From assembly GCF_905220565.1 (NCBI RefSeq), contig NC_059417.1, positions 9,038,518-9,102,517 of the forward strand: a DNA stretch of 64,000 bases, read 5' to 3'. This stretch comes from Melitaea cinxia (taxonomy: Eukaryota > Arthropoda > Insecta > Lepidoptera > Nymphalidae). This document shows, piece after piece, positions 21,201-31,566 of this stretch. How positions within the stretch are numbered: position 1 is the first letter of the stretch; every line of letters starts with the position of its first letter. The notes beneath the pieces are model-generated. The model was not told where the DNA came from. It searched no databases and was given only the letters and a program-made list of their open reading frames with translations. The position numbers were made by a program, and so were the translations under genes.

Positions 21201-22846
21201 ATTTGTCTTTACATCTCCAGGATGCGTTGGACCTGTTCCTAGGTAAATACGTTATAGTTGAAGGCGAGGGCAACACCGCCCTCTGTCCGTTACGTCGTCC
21301 TAGAGACTGGAAATACTTGACAGTAAGTTTACTTGCATTTAATTAACTGTTAAAATTTACTGATATTGTTCAGGATACTTACGCGAATAGTCCAATATTC
21401 GAATTGATTAATTTTTGATTATAAGAAATAAATTGATGAAAGATAAACTATACAAATACAACGATAAAATGTACTTGATCCTTGTAAATAATTGTATACA
21501 CTGAGTGGTTAGAAAAATCATCTGTCTCTATCACCAACCACTCACATAAAGCTTAGACTTGTATACTCTTTGGTAACCTGTGTTGGGAACGCTAATGGTC
21601 TGAGTAAAATCAACAAATGGAACAACTAGGTAGGCAGGCAGAACTCCGGAAAGATATGGCAACGCTCTAGCAATTCTTCTGGTGTTAAAATACAAATACG
21701 TCGGTTATTTAATCATCATCATCAGTTCAGCCTATTGCAGTCATCTGTTAGACATAGGCCTCCACAAGTTCGCGCCAAAAATGGCGTAAACCCACGACGC
21801 TGGCCAGATGGGTTGGTGACCGCAGTGCTGGCTTTGTCGCACCGAAGACGCTGCTGCCCGTATTCGGCCTGTGTATTTCAAAGCCAGCAGTTGAATGGTT
21901 ATTCCGCCATTGGTCGGCTTTTTAAGTTCCAAGGTGGTAGTGGAACTGTGTTATCCCTTAGTCGCCTCTTACGACACCCACGGGAAGAGAGGGGGTTGTA
22001 TATTCTTTACTGCCTTAACCACACAGCAGAGTTATTCAGTACAGACTGAAAATTGCAAACGTAACACAAAAGGAGCTTACATACTACAAAGTACGAGTAG
22101 ATGTCGCTAATGGTTATAATTCGATACAATTTAATTGCAAAAGTGTTTATAGGTAGATTACGGTATACCATCAAGCGGACCGTTACACTTATTTGCCACT
22201 TTTATAGTATAAAAAACCTCCTCAATGTTCCTATCTCCCCGCAGTTCCCGTCAATCCTGCTGGTGGCGGTGTCGATGTTCTGCGCCAGCGCCGCGCTGCC
22301 GTCCCGCGGCTCCACGGAGCTGCTGCTGTACCTGCTGTTCTGGGGCGCCACCGTGGGCGCCACGCTCACCTTCATCTTCAGGTATCTACCCCCCCCCCAC
22401 TCACGCACCGGCCTAACACACCGCTCGGCCGTGTGGATGACTAATGACTATGCTTAGTGTCCTGTAGTACTAAATACCTGGTTTCGATTTTGACTTCAAT
22501 TTTAATCATAGATGCTCGCTGTCCGAAATATCCTCTTTTCTACTGTCCTATATACTTTATGTGATTATCTAACCAAATTAAACCCTTGATTTTTTTAGAC
22601 ATTTTGCGACCATCTAACCAATTCTAAATGTCAAATTTGTATGACCACTCTAGAAATTTCCTTATAATAAATTTTGTGACCATACCAAGATAATTTAAAT
22701 TAGAATTTTTTTATTTATCGTTGAGTCCATATATATAACGTCACGTTTGTGTAACTACCCTCAGACACGGCAAGGAGTTCGTGGACTGGCCCCGGCTGGA
22801 CGGGGCTCTGGCCGCGTCCCGCGAGCCGCCTCCGCCGTCCTTATGA
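10390..22846 (+). CDS. Sac1: SAC1 phosphatidylinositol-4-phosphate phosphatase (complete, 14 coding exons)
   Basis: ER/Golgi membrane phosphatase that dephosphorylates PI4P (SACM1L family). Exons: 10390-10427, 10961-11055, 12118-12236, 12655-12747, 13958-14089, 15123-15231, 16244-16359, 17055-17279, 17907-18074, 19602-19808, 20283-20450, 21221-21322, 22245-22381, 22765-22846. All junctions are GT-AG and the 1791 nt stay in frame, giving 596 residues (human about 587). The Sac domain fills roughly residues 55-455, with [11 protein letters not shown] near 63-73, [11 protein letters not shown] near 136-146, and the CX5R signature [12 protein letters not shown] 387-398 (Cys390, Arg396). [15 protein letters not shown] follows in exon 11. 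Hydrophobic segments 525-542 and 549-569 are the two membrane helices of the C-terminal anchor. The start ATG has A at -3 and G at +4. Exons 9, 10 and 13 are strikingly GC-rich against their introns. The tail ends in a proline-rich EPPPPSL rather than the dilysine-type end of the mammalian protein. Introns hold SINE B, C and A copies and a LINE fragment. Confidence 0.97.
10664..10712. repeat. 49-bp hairpin between 8-bp direct repeats
   Basis: A 20-bp stem (10664-10683 with 10693-10712, one mismatch) encloses a 9-nt loop. AAGTTAAT occurs directly on both sides (10656-10663 and 10713-10720), like a target duplication. It lies in SAC1 intron 1. Confidence 0.75.
11995..12037 (+). mobile_element. 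SINE family A 3'-terminal fragment
   Basis: Only 'gcttgtttgccgacctagtg' plus 'acataaaaaaaa' remains, 80 bp before SAC1 exon 3. Confidence 0.7.
12892..13160 (-). mobile_element. tRNA-derived SINE family C copy
   Basis: Minus-strand copy in SAC1 intron 4. It has the end block 'cagcctgtaatatcccactg', the body 'ctatgagtaaagatcgctat' and the head with 'cgggaatcgaacccgcaaac' (B box on the minus strand). Confidence 0.85.
13325..13400 (-). mobile_element. SINE family B 3' fragment
   Basis: 'catcatcattacagcctata' through 'ggcctccacaagtttacgcc'; a truncated copy close to the fuller one at 13498. Confidence 0.8.
13498..13836 (-). mobile_element. SINE family B, near full length
   Basis: Minus orientation in SAC1 intron 4, from 'catcatcattttatttagcc' to 'ctgtagccacacagta'. 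Confidence 0.88.
14328..14459 (+). pseudogene. LINE reverse transcriptase C-terminal fragment
   Basis: A 43-codon frame closed by TAG (14457-14459) reads [12 protein letters not shown] followed by [17 protein letters not shown], a segment typical of the region after the RT core in CR1/jockey-type LINEs. It is an isolated fragment with no flanking domain. Confidence 0.6.
14501..14602 (-). mobile_element. SINE family C 3' fragment
   Basis: 'cttcagcctgtaatatccca' to 'gctccaatgcgggttggcgg', minus orientation. Confidence 0.8.
15247..15282. repeat. (TA)n microsatellite
   Basis: About 18 TA units starting 16 bp after the SAC1 exon 6 donor. Confidence 0.95.
15364..15487 (+). mobile_element. SINE family B 3' fragment
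   Basis: 'caccaaccgtctgcccagcg' through 'gcgataggctgaagtgatga' in SAC1 intron 6. Confidence 0.8.
16070..16235 (+). mobile_element. SINE family A 3' part abutting SAC1 exon 7
   Basis: 'ggtggccagagctcctgggg' to 'gtcgtacgcttgtatgccat' and a decayed A-rich tail. The tail ends about 8 bp before the exon 7 acceptor (TAG 16241-16243), so SINE-derived sequence occupies the usual place of the branch site and pyrimidine tract. Confidence 0.75.
17408..17672 (-). mobile_element. SINE family B, 5'-truncated
   Basis: 'tcacttcagcctatcgcagt' to 'gtggaactgcgttatccctt', in SAC1 intron 8. Confidence 0.85.
18155..18330 (-). mobile_element. Probable LINE 3' end with (TTA)n tail
   Basis: On the minus strand a block with 'aggtgcggactgaaaagcag' ends in 'ggtgaataaacgtctttatt' and ATT repeats. 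It looks like a LINE 3'UTR; the family is not identified. Confidence 0.4.
18548..18695 (+). mobile_element. SINE family A, internal and 3' pieces
   Basis: 'gaagataacagctacataat', 'gtgttcctgtggtgagtaag' and 'taaccgcttaccatcagg' are recognisable. It runs directly into the LINE fragment that follows. Confidence 0.65.
18690..19553 (+). pseudogene. Defective LINE: reverse transcriptase fragment plus 3' end
   Basis: Non-LTR reverse transcriptase remnant in SAC1 intron 9, sense to the gene. One frame reads through FADDIVIF (Asp pair at 18784-18789, the YADD-box variant), then a TAA at 18826-18828 breaks it. Later, in another frame, come [17 protein letters not shown] and [17 protein letters not shown], the common C-terminal end of an RTE-like lepidopteran endonuclease/RT family (clade assignment tentative). 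The 3' end 'cctatgtccagcagtggact' plus a (GAT)n tail matches the end of SINE family B. Frame breaks and missing 5' sequence mean it cannot be active. Confidence 0.85.
19854..19877. repeat. Poly-G tract
   Basis: Twenty-two of 24 bases are G, including an unbroken run at 19860-19874, starting 46 bases after the SAC1 exon 10 donor. It could form a G-quadruplex in the pre-mRNA, or partly be a length error. Confidence 0.85.
20573..20920 (+). mobile_element. tRNA-derived SINE family C, full length
   Basis: Best copy of the family. It has the A-box-like 'ttggcgcaacggtcacagcc', B box 'ggttcgatccccgcacatga', body 'ggttgttatcatgtacacct' and end 'gggatattacaggctgaagc'. It lies in SAC1 intron 11, in sense orientation. 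Confidence 0.92.
21714..22030 (-). mobile_element. SINE family B, near full length
   Basis: Minus copy in SAC1 intron 12, with a small internal deletion around 21785-21800 where the 'catgtgtgttgcccatagtc' block is missing. Confidence 0.88.
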
Positions 22847-23842
22847 TCGCAGACCTGCCGCTCGTAGTCGTCGTCTGACACACAATACTACAAACACACC
22901 ACTACATATACCCTCCTCGATTTGAGTCATGTCTTGAATAATGGCCCTTTGAACGAAGTCATTCCACCACATGTCCAGTTTTCTATACTAATACAAACAC
23001 CCCCTCCCCTAGTGGACGGCTACGCCCCCTTACAATATTATGGCTTTAATCGCCGTAATTAATAATAGTAATAATACTCTTTTCCGTACACAGTGGCATT
23101 ACAGGCCCCCAAAAATCAAAGCTCATCTTCTCCATTATTTGCGAAAGTGTTTTATGGACTACCCCTTAAGGAGTCTAACGATCGCTTTCAAACGACCTTT
23201 GGGTACGGGACATGTTATGGTTAGGACATACTTTATGTAAAATAATTAATACGTTTTTCAGCCTCGGCTTCGGCAATAGCTTATTTTGTTTGTCGTGGTG
23301 TTTAAATTTTCTAAATATAAAGTTAAAATTAATTCGGAATGATAGATCTTATTTGGGAGCTTCCTAAAATGACTAATAACTTAGTAAATGTTTATGAAAG
23401 TGATTATTTGGTAAAAATGATAATTTTATGTAATTATCGGATATTTATATGTTAATGGTAATGTAAATTGAAAAGTATTCAGAATTGACTTTCTATTAAT
23501 CAGCTGAATGCAGTCAAGCTGTATTTACATGCATTTCATTGCTCAGTTCTATTATATTTGGGCGGTTTTTAGAACGGCTTTGTATAAAAGACGGACTAGC
23601 CGTATTAATTGAACGGCTATTTGAATTAGTTGGCTACATCAATAGGTATTTCGTGCATATTATATAAGAAATAAGCATTCTCCGAATTTCAATGATTAAT
23701 TCCGTTTTATGGCAAGTTCTGATTCTTTTGATATTTACTCGCAATGACTGTACTTAAGTTAAATTGTATAATTGTTTTTTCGTATACATAAATAATTATC
23801 AGTGTAAGCAAAAAACTATTTAACCTTTTTAGAATGAATAAA
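22847..23842 (+). other. Probable SAC1 3'UTR, ending near the first AATAAA
   Basis: After the TGA at 22844-22846 the first AATAAA is at 23837-23842, followed by a T-rich stretch at 23880-23888. No repeat family was recognised in between. Length and end point are inferred from this signal alone. Confidence 0.4.
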
Positions 23843-25872
23843 CGTACAACAGATGTTTTCTAAAGGCATCAAATGTACGTTTTTTTTATGTAAATTCAAT
23901 TCAATTATCAGGTTTAAACACTCAGTCGTGCCAGTAGGGCACAGTCGATTTTTCCATAACATGCCAAGTCATATAGAATGGAGAAGACATGAAGATGAAT
24001 GATCGGTGTCATCGAGCTAGTTAACTCAGTTAAATATTATAGATAAAAGTAAAAATAATCAGTGTTTTTGTTGTTATACCATAACCAAGAACAAAACAAA
24101 CAGTAAAGTTAAAATCACTCTAATTTTGTTAAAATATTTTTGAACACACAAGAACAATTACATAATCTATCTACAACTTAATTTTATATATATTAGTTGC
24201 TATATATTTACATAAAAATGAACAGTAGGGACTAAACACAAAGATTAACAAACATTCAACATTAATGGGGCGAGGAATGTTACGGGGGAAGAGTTTGGGG
24301 GCAATTAAAAAGGATATGGGATACTGTACCTTCGTCAAGACCACATTCACTATTCGAGTTAAGAAAATAAGTGACTTATCGCTGTCACTGACACGTCTTT
24401 CTGAATGATTTACTTTAATTGGTCAATTAGAACACTGAGATCAAATTTACTACGATTTAATTTGTCAAGGAGCGTGGCTTAGCTAAATGACAGCAATGAT
24501 TCACTACTTTTCCCAACGCGAATAGACTATAGTAACAGTTTAACTTAATAATAAACTATAAGTTTGTATTTATAACAAAATCGAAGTTAGAAAAAAAATT
24601 GTATCAAAATCGTGTTCAAAAAAGCCATATATGTATACAAAATGTTTTAAGTCTATATGCGTTCCTTTTAATGGAAGATTTCAAAACATTCAAATTATAC
24701 CCTAGAGTTAACAAGGTAGTAAACGCTTAAAATCTTTTTTAATAAATAAAAGTTAGATGAAACAATTGTCTTCAACAAATACGTAATTTAATTATAATGA
24801 GATGATGCTTCAAAATAATTCAGGCTTCAATTTTTAACAGCACCCATTTTTCGCCTACTATTCCACGACACAGCATAATAAATTTATATTCTCATAATAA
24901 TTATGTGCCAAATTGGCAGAACTAACGTTTAGTATAGAATTTTATAAATATACATTTGACAGAATATTTTCGATAATGTAATCAAATTCTCTGAATGACT
25001 AATGAATTGAGCTGGGCGCTTACGTACTGAAAAAAATTGTAGTTTGCTACATGGTGGATACTTGCTACGCCCATGCTCTTGGGGAGTTTTAAATATTACT
25101 TTTAAGATAGGCTTTCCTCTTGTGACATAAAATTTAGGCAATATTTGCTTAATACAAAACAAGCAACGACATATTTGTTTATATTGTGTATTTTTGTGTC
25201 AAAATTGTATCTAAGTGTATAAAGACGACAACATGGTTGAAACCGTATTAGTCGACATTATGAAATAAAATATTACTAACTAGAGAATTCGTCGTTAAAA
25301 GGAACGCAACAACATACCAAATATTCTACAAAAATTGTACAAAGAGTTATATCATATTATGTAATATGCAACGAAATTAATTAGCAAAATGAAAATGTAT
25401 CTACTATTTAAATTTGTATTCAATAAAAATATAATGTAATAACGCAATAGTTGCCAACTACGTCAAATATCCAATTGCGACTTTTAAGATATGGCTTTAG
25501 TGTATTTGCGTGAAGAAAATAGTGACGCATCGTTACATTCCTTTTAGACACGCTGCGTCTATCTAAAGGACTTACTTCAACTCGTCAATGTGAACACGGC
25601 GCCGGCGTTGAAATTTCCTACGATTTAATCGATCAAGGGGCGTGACTGCGATGAGTCACTTTTTCCGTACCGCGAATAGACTATTTTCTAGAAATTTCTT
25701 CGTGATTCTGGCGTCATACAGATGTATAAAAAAAGTCACGGATTATAGTGCATTTTCCTATTTACCTCCTTTATATAAACGCTTTATATATAGACACTAT
25801 TTATCTGACTCGTTGCACCATATTGTGATAAATTTTGAATTCATTCCATAAATGATGAGAATGATATAATTG
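23843..25872. other. Intergenic, AT-rich, no gene seen
   Basis: No credible coding exon on either strand. The one structure noticed is a diverged duplicated block (24361-24533 and 25514-25683) sharing 'ctacgatttaat', 'tcaagg(a/g)gcgtg' and 'cgcgaatagacta'. Confidence 0.5.
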
Positions 25873-26066
25873 ACACTGTTTGGTTCACTTTTGCTAAAAA
25901 CTTTACTTATAAGTTTTTAAGAATCTCCGCCTATCAATACCTTTAATTTTACAGACCCTATGGTCAGGCGCAACTCACATGAGTCAATGTTAATAATTTT
26001 ACAACAAATAAAAAAATCCTATTTATATACGAGTTCGTATATATCAAAAGTGAACCAAACTAGTGT
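25873..26066. mobile_element. Short TIR element (MITE)
   Basis: ACACTG-TTTGGTTCACTTTTG (25873-25893) is inverted at 26045-26066 with one extra base. It is 194 bp and non-coding. No clear target duplication, so the superfamily is unknown. Confidence 0.55.
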
Positions 26067-26309
26067 TAGCTACGTTTTACGCACTTTCCCATTTGCTTGA
26101 CACCGAGAGAAAAATAAATTAAAAGTTATTACGATAAAAACGATACATTAATTATATTAAAATAAAAAGAATAAAATAATATATACGCCAAATTAGGATT
26201 TTTTCTAAACGTTTTTTTTTTATTCGTGTAAAATATTATAATACTTGGACGACACGCGAGCTGGCATTAAATAAGAATATCTATAGATGTAACATTACTT
26301 AACTTCTAT

Positions 26310-26515
26310 TATCATCATTACATAATATAAAACAAAGTCGCTTCTCGCTGTCTGTATGCTTAGATCTTTAAAACTACGCAACGGATTTTGATGCGGGTTT
26401 CTTTAGTAAATAGAGTGATTACAGAGGAAGGTTTATATGTATAATATCTGTATAATATAGTAGAGGAACACTGATAGTTTTTGCAACCGTGCGAAGCCGG
26501 GTCGCTAGTATTCTA
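26310..26515 (+). mobile_element. Repeat family F variant
   Basis: 'aaacaaagtcgcttctcgct' to 'gaagccgggtcgctagtatt'. A second copy stands at 32125-32325 with the same 'tgcttagatctttaaaacta' core. Confidence 0.6.
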
Positions 26516-27642
26516 TAAAAAATAAAAATATACAGTCAAACATAGAACTTCTTCCTTTTGTGATGTATCGATTTGTAAATGAATTTTAAATATACTAAAA
26601 AGTTAATATACTAATTTGTATATAATGTTCTTTCCTCATATTATGTGAATGGACAGTAGTTTAAACTGCAATTTTACAAAATTTCTTTTGCATAATATTT
26701 TATTTACAATCTTAAATATTAATATGATACATATTTTTTGAAATTATGTACTTTATTCTTGATATTAATAAGTGAATATTGATGTTTCTAATAAAATAAA
26801 TACTTAAATAATAATTAATATTAAATATAAATCAATCGCTTTTCTTATGAAATGTAGTTATTGCAGACAGTATACATATTAACAGCTTTTGTTATAACAC
26901 CTTGAGAAAATGGTTTAAGATTGTCCGGGTTTTTCTATAGTTTCTTTACTTTTTAACAGTGTTCCTATATTCAATAAACGTTGCGTTTTGCTTACGATCC
27001 GTTAAAATTCGAATGCATGTTCAATTGATTGATACTGTTACTTTATATTAAGATCTTGTAAGTGTTTACTTGATAGTAAAAAATAGTTAACTATATTTTA
27101 ATATAATATTTTATAAATTATTTCAGTTGCAGTTTTCTTAAAAATGCAATATCTTTGTACATTTCGAAGTAAAAAGAAGTTAGTAATGTTATTTCTATAA
27201 AGGTATTAAATATTGTTATGTATATTTTTCTAGATATATTTAAGCATGTGTTTCCATTAAACCTGTGATGGATCGCCCGGCAGGTGTTTTACGATAATTA
27301 ACTTATGATTATGTGTAATTTTATGAAGGTTTTATTATTTCAATAAATTGTCGAATTATATTGTATTTTTTTTTGCACTATCTTAATATTAGTGATGTTC
27401 CAGATATCCGTATCCGTTACTTTACTCGTGGATCTTTTACGGATATTTTATTAATTTTCTAATAGGGGATCGCACAGTTATCATATTAAAATCTATAATG
27501 TACTTAGATAAAATAGATATACTGTTGTACGATAATTTATCGAATAATAATTTAATATAATTCATTTCAATATTTTAAAATGGAGAAATAAAATGTTGTT
27601 ATTTACAATATTTTTAATATGTACTGAAACAACAACTACAGT

Positions 27643-27946
27643 GCGTGACGTCATTTGTAGGATCAAACATTTACCGCGTTCCACTAAGCATCCGCAACGC
27701 CGGCATCATATTTTCCTAGGTTTAGGTTTCTTTGTCTCAGTGATTTCACCATGCCGCCATATTACGAGCACACAGCTGAAACCTGCCACTTGACTGTCCA
27801 AATATGAGTTTCACTTATGAAATTCGCTCATAACGCCCGCAGCGTTTTTTACGTTATTGGAACGGCAATTTCAGCGGATGTGATCGAGGTCGTTGTGGGC
27901 CTTAGGTGGAATGCGACCTTTGTTATTACTACAAATGACGTCACGC
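27643..27946. mobile_element. MITE with GCGTGACGTCATTTGTAG termini
   Basis: The 18-bp terminal repeat is perfect (27643-27660 and 27929-27946). Similarity between the arms continues inward, with mismatches, for about 40 bp more. The ends carry TGACGTCA. The element is 304 bp and non-coding; the target duplication is unclear. Confidence 0.7.
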
Positions 27947-28008
27947 GCTCTTAACATGGCGTTTTGGCGGGATTTTTAAACAAACAATATTAAACATGAT
28001 TTTGAGTA

Positions 28009-28317
28009 CAGTAATACCCCGGACTTACGCGATAGGTGGGACTGAGCGCTATCCGCGTAAGTCGAATTCGCGTAAGTCGGGGTACAGTTTTGCGGGGTAC
28101 TTTTCGTAATTGATCTGACTGTCGATTCCCAAAAAACACAAAATCGTAACTTATGTACCTACGCGCCGATTCCGCACTAAACGTCTGTGCCTGTTGTAAA
28201 CTGAACGAATAATAATGCGGGTGGGGGGACTCAAACAAAAAACGAATAGACGAGAAAATTAAATCGCGTAACTCCGAATTCGCGTAAGTCGAGGTAGCGT
28301 AAGTCGGGGTATTACTG
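28009..28317. mobile_element. pogo/Tigger-like MITE with TA duplication
   Basis: Ends CAGTAATACCCCG...CGGGGTATTACTG are inverted (one-base indel further in) and flanked by TA at 28007-28008 and 28318-28319, the target of the Tc1/mariner/pogo superfamily. Internal 'cgcgtaagtcg' motifs repeat near both ends. It is 309 bp with no transposase. Confidence 0.85.
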
Positions 28318-28499
28318 TACGCAAAAGGCCATAAATAAATAAATTTTTATTTTTTATGGAAATAAGTATCCATAAAGATTATATTAAAACGCTTTCTGAA
28401 AATTTGTCCGATCCCCAATTCAATTGACAGGATAAATTACTGCATAATAATTTCGATTATGTGGTTAAGAAGTTTAATTTTAAAAAATTCCATTCAGAA

Positions 28500-29045
28500 T
28501 ATTTTTAACCGACTTCCAGAAAAAGATGAGGTTTTCAATTCGACTGTATTTTTTTTATGTATGTGACATCAGAACTTTTGCCTGGGTGGATCGATTTCGA
28601 CAAAAAAAAATTTTAATCGAAAGGTGGTGAGTGTCATTTGGTTCCATTTAAATTTATTTTGAGATCTAACTACTACTTTTCGAGTTATATCTAATAATGC
28701 GTTTTAACTTGACGCTTTTTTCGTCGACCTACCTTGTATTATACCGAATAACTTTCTACTGGATGTACCGATTTTGATAATTCTTTTTTTGTTGGAAAGG
28801 GGATATTTCTCCTCCTTCTCTTTTTTATTTTTTTATTAGTTTGGTACCATGATAAGGAAACCATGATCTGATGATGGGATCCCAGAGAAATCGAGGGAAA
28901 CTCTTGAAAATGTGTATAACTTTTTACTGGGTGTACCGATTTTGATAATTTTTAATTTAATCGTTGTATTACTTGTCGATGTAATTGAAATCGGATTTTT
29001 TCGTTTTCGAGCAAAATTATTATTTCTTAAAATCAAAACAATTAT
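28500..29045 (+). mobile_element. Repeat family E, long copy
   Basis: Starts 'ttttaaccgacttccagaaa' and ends near 'gtaattgaaatcggattttt'. AACCGACTTC-like ends in inverse orientation bound it. The core has 'gatctgatgatgggatccca' and 'gtgtaccgattttgataatt'. Class unknown. Confidence 0.6.
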
Positions 29046-29560
29046 TATTTCTTAAAATCAAATATTTGGCACCTTTAATTGCAAACATATATTCCAGTAA
29101 GTTACCATATGAATAGTATATACACATAGAAAGTTATGACATTACTTTTATATATATAATAAAATGTAAAACAAATTACTTTATTATTTTATAAGATCGA
29201 TTCGATCGCAATGTATCTCAAAATACTTGCTACGGCGTATTTTGAGAAGGTGCGCTTTCACCCAAACCCTCTTATAGCAGAGGCTTGTAAATACGTAGTT
29301 AACTAGTATTTTAATCCAAGCTTTTGTTTAAATAATCAGTATTAACAAGCAAAATGATTTGGAATATAGTCGTAAAATATAGGTTTTTGTTACTATTATT
29401 GTAAAATTCCAATAAAAACACGATTTTATTATCCCATTACAATTATTCTTTCAAACTTTGTTTTCTATGAGTAAAATAAATGATTTTATACAGCTTGATA
29501 AGTCGAAATTTTATAAAGTATGTTTTGCCTGACAATATGTGGTAAATTGTTCTTATAGTT
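29046..29560. other. Intergenic, nothing recognised
   Basis: AT-rich; no coding exon, RNA gene or clear repeat seen. Confidence 0.5.
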
Positions 29561-29599
29561 GGCAACACCGTTGGCCCATTCATTTTCCTCAGACTCCTC

Positions 29600-29640
29600 A
29601 GTCCTCACTTCAATCCTCACTTCAGTAGTCAGTTGTCAAG
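29600..29640 (+). promoter_or_regulatory. Possible initiator cluster of the third gene
   Basis: TCAGT, the arthropod initiator motif, occurs at 29622-29626 and 29629-29633 inside a run of CCTCACTTCA-like repeats. This is 217-228 bp before the start codon at 29850. No TATA box is evident. A CAG just upstream of the ATG (29834-29836 or 29844-29846) could also be an acceptor of a 5'UTR intron. Confidence 0.3.
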
Positions 29641-29849
29641 TTTATTTCGTTAGGGACGGTTATATTGTCTCTTACGAATACGTTGTGTATTTTGTAACAA
29701 TAAATGTAAAATAGTGTTCTATTTTTATGTGTAACATATAATATGAAATAAACAATTTCATAATTTTAAACTATTTATTTGATGTATCTTGTATAAAATG
29801 TAAATAACAGTGTTGAAAGTGAATATTCTGCGTATACCCAGGCGCCAGA

Positions 29850-29981
29850 ATGTCTGATGAACTAGAAGCTCGGATGTGGGATGAGGGAAGCTCCAGATAT
29901 GAGCCCAGGAGTCATGGTACTTACTATGAGTCGGCGTTTGCATCCTCTGAACATTTAGATAGAGCCCCATTATTATCAGAG
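29850..29981 (+). CDS. First coding exon of an unidentified gene (partial)
   Basis: The frame starts at ATG 29850 (G at -4 to A at -1 context) and runs 44 codons to a strong donor AG|GTACGT at 29982. The peptide starts MSDELEARMWDEG and ends with the acidic dileucine EHLDRAPLLSE, a sorting-signal type common on cytosolic N-termini of endosomal or lysosomal membrane proteins. Codons and base composition look coding, unlike the AT-rich flanks. I do not recognise the family, and no second exon is visible up to 64000, so the next exon would be more than 34 kb away. A membrane transporter or channel is one possibility, resting only on the dileucine. Confidence 0.6.
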
Positions 29982-30594
29982 GTACGTATCGTGCGAACTT
30001 GTGTTATTTATCGATATTTGCGCAAGATATTTTGTTTTTTAAATATAGCATTGAGATTGTATGCTCACTAAACAGTTTTTGCAATACAGTGACGTCTATG
30101 AGAAAATATATTTTTATCGTGTTTTATTTGCTGATGTATTTTTATGGTTTTATTGTGTTATATGAAAATATTTTTGCGTATTTGAAATAAATTTTAGTTT
30201 TATGTAGATATTACCAAACCGTCAAAACTATAATGTTATTTTACGTAAAAATAAAGTTTATTTTATATAATGTTAAAAATATTTTAATAAAATTATAATT
30301 ACTTTTTTCTTCTATGATGACCTTAAATAACTTTGAATTTAAGATTCCTTATATTTGCTCAAAATTCCACGCTGTTTTAAATATTGTTAAATTAAAATGA
30401 GATTTTAATGAATTACAATATAAAACCACGGGCACTGTCGATTTCGCCAATGTCACATGGGATAGAAAAGACACGAAGGGGTATGATAATCGTGGTTGAG
30501 ATTGTAAGCTACATTGATTATTGCAGACAGAAAAAAAAAATAGTCAAGCTTTTTTTGTTAAACTACAACCTGCAATAACAGACAAAAACATTAA

Positions 30595-31563
30595 CGGCCG
30601 AACCCAATATTCAATCTATCTCTGGTTATGTCCTACTAGAGACAGAAATATCTATCTATCATTCATTTTACTGACCCAATAAACTTGTCGACGATAGGCA
30701 ATCCTATCCTTCAAAGCTGTCTATCGACGAGAGGGAGGATAGCTTACCAGAGATAACAGTTCGTATGAAAATGACAGTGTAAGCGTCCCAATAATAATAG
30801 AGTTCTATCTGTCAGTAGCGTTGGTTATCTTTAGTAACAACAATATCCGATCTATAGTTTTCGGGGGATAACTAAGATTTATTAATTGAAAAAGTATTTT
30901 CTTTGTTTAAAATAAAATTAATTTCGAGTGAAAAATAATGGCAGACTCAAGTTCTAGTAGTAGTTCAAGTGATATTGCTCTTTTGCAACAATTAATTGAA
31001 TAAAAATAATAAGTTTCTTGTGAAATAATACTTACCTTACTCATCTTGTGAATAAAACAAAAAATTTGGTGAATGATTGTATAATTTGCAATGATTTGTA
31101 TAATTTGAATTTTGATTTGTAAAAAAAAAAATACAAAAGAAACGACGATTCAATAAAGCGTAATGGCGTCGTAGCGTCTTTTCGTGTCGTGTTAAAACGT
31201 TCCGTTACTAGATTTACCATGGATTCCATATTAAAATAATATCATTTATTAAAAAATAAAAAGTCTGTGTAAAAATTAATTTGTCCATATTTTTATAAAA
31301 CAAGATTACTTTAATATGAATAAAATTTGTATGACAAATTTAAATACTACAAAACATCTGTGTAACATAACTGAGGCCGTCTGTGACGCTGTGTATACTG
31401 GAATGTAAGGAAGAGCTCAGGTAGCCGGTCTATCTACAGCTAACTGGAGATAGTAGTCCCCTATGCGAATTATTGGGACAACTACAAAGGATAGATAGTT
31501 AGTTATTAGCAGTCGATGATAACTACCTATCTCTATCTTTAGATTGAATATTGGGTTCGGCCG
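30595..31563. mobile_element. PIF/Harbinger-like non-autonomous element
   Basis: A 23-bp perfect terminal inverted repeat starting CGGCCGAACCC (30595-30617 and 31541-31563) is flanked by TAA on both sides (30592-30594, 31564-31566), the 3-bp TWA duplication of PIF/Harbinger. It is 969 bp, too short for a transposase plus Myb-like pair. Inside lies a 21-codon frame at 30938-31003 with a run of eight serines. Confidence 0.8.
30938..31003 (+). pseudogene. Serine-rich mini-ORF inside the Harbinger-like element
   Basis: ATG GCA GAC then eight serines, then DIALLQQLIE and TAA. It may be the remaining N-terminus of an element protein after internal deletion. This is inference; there is no other evidence of coding. 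Confidence 0.3.
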
Positions 31564-31566
31564 TAA

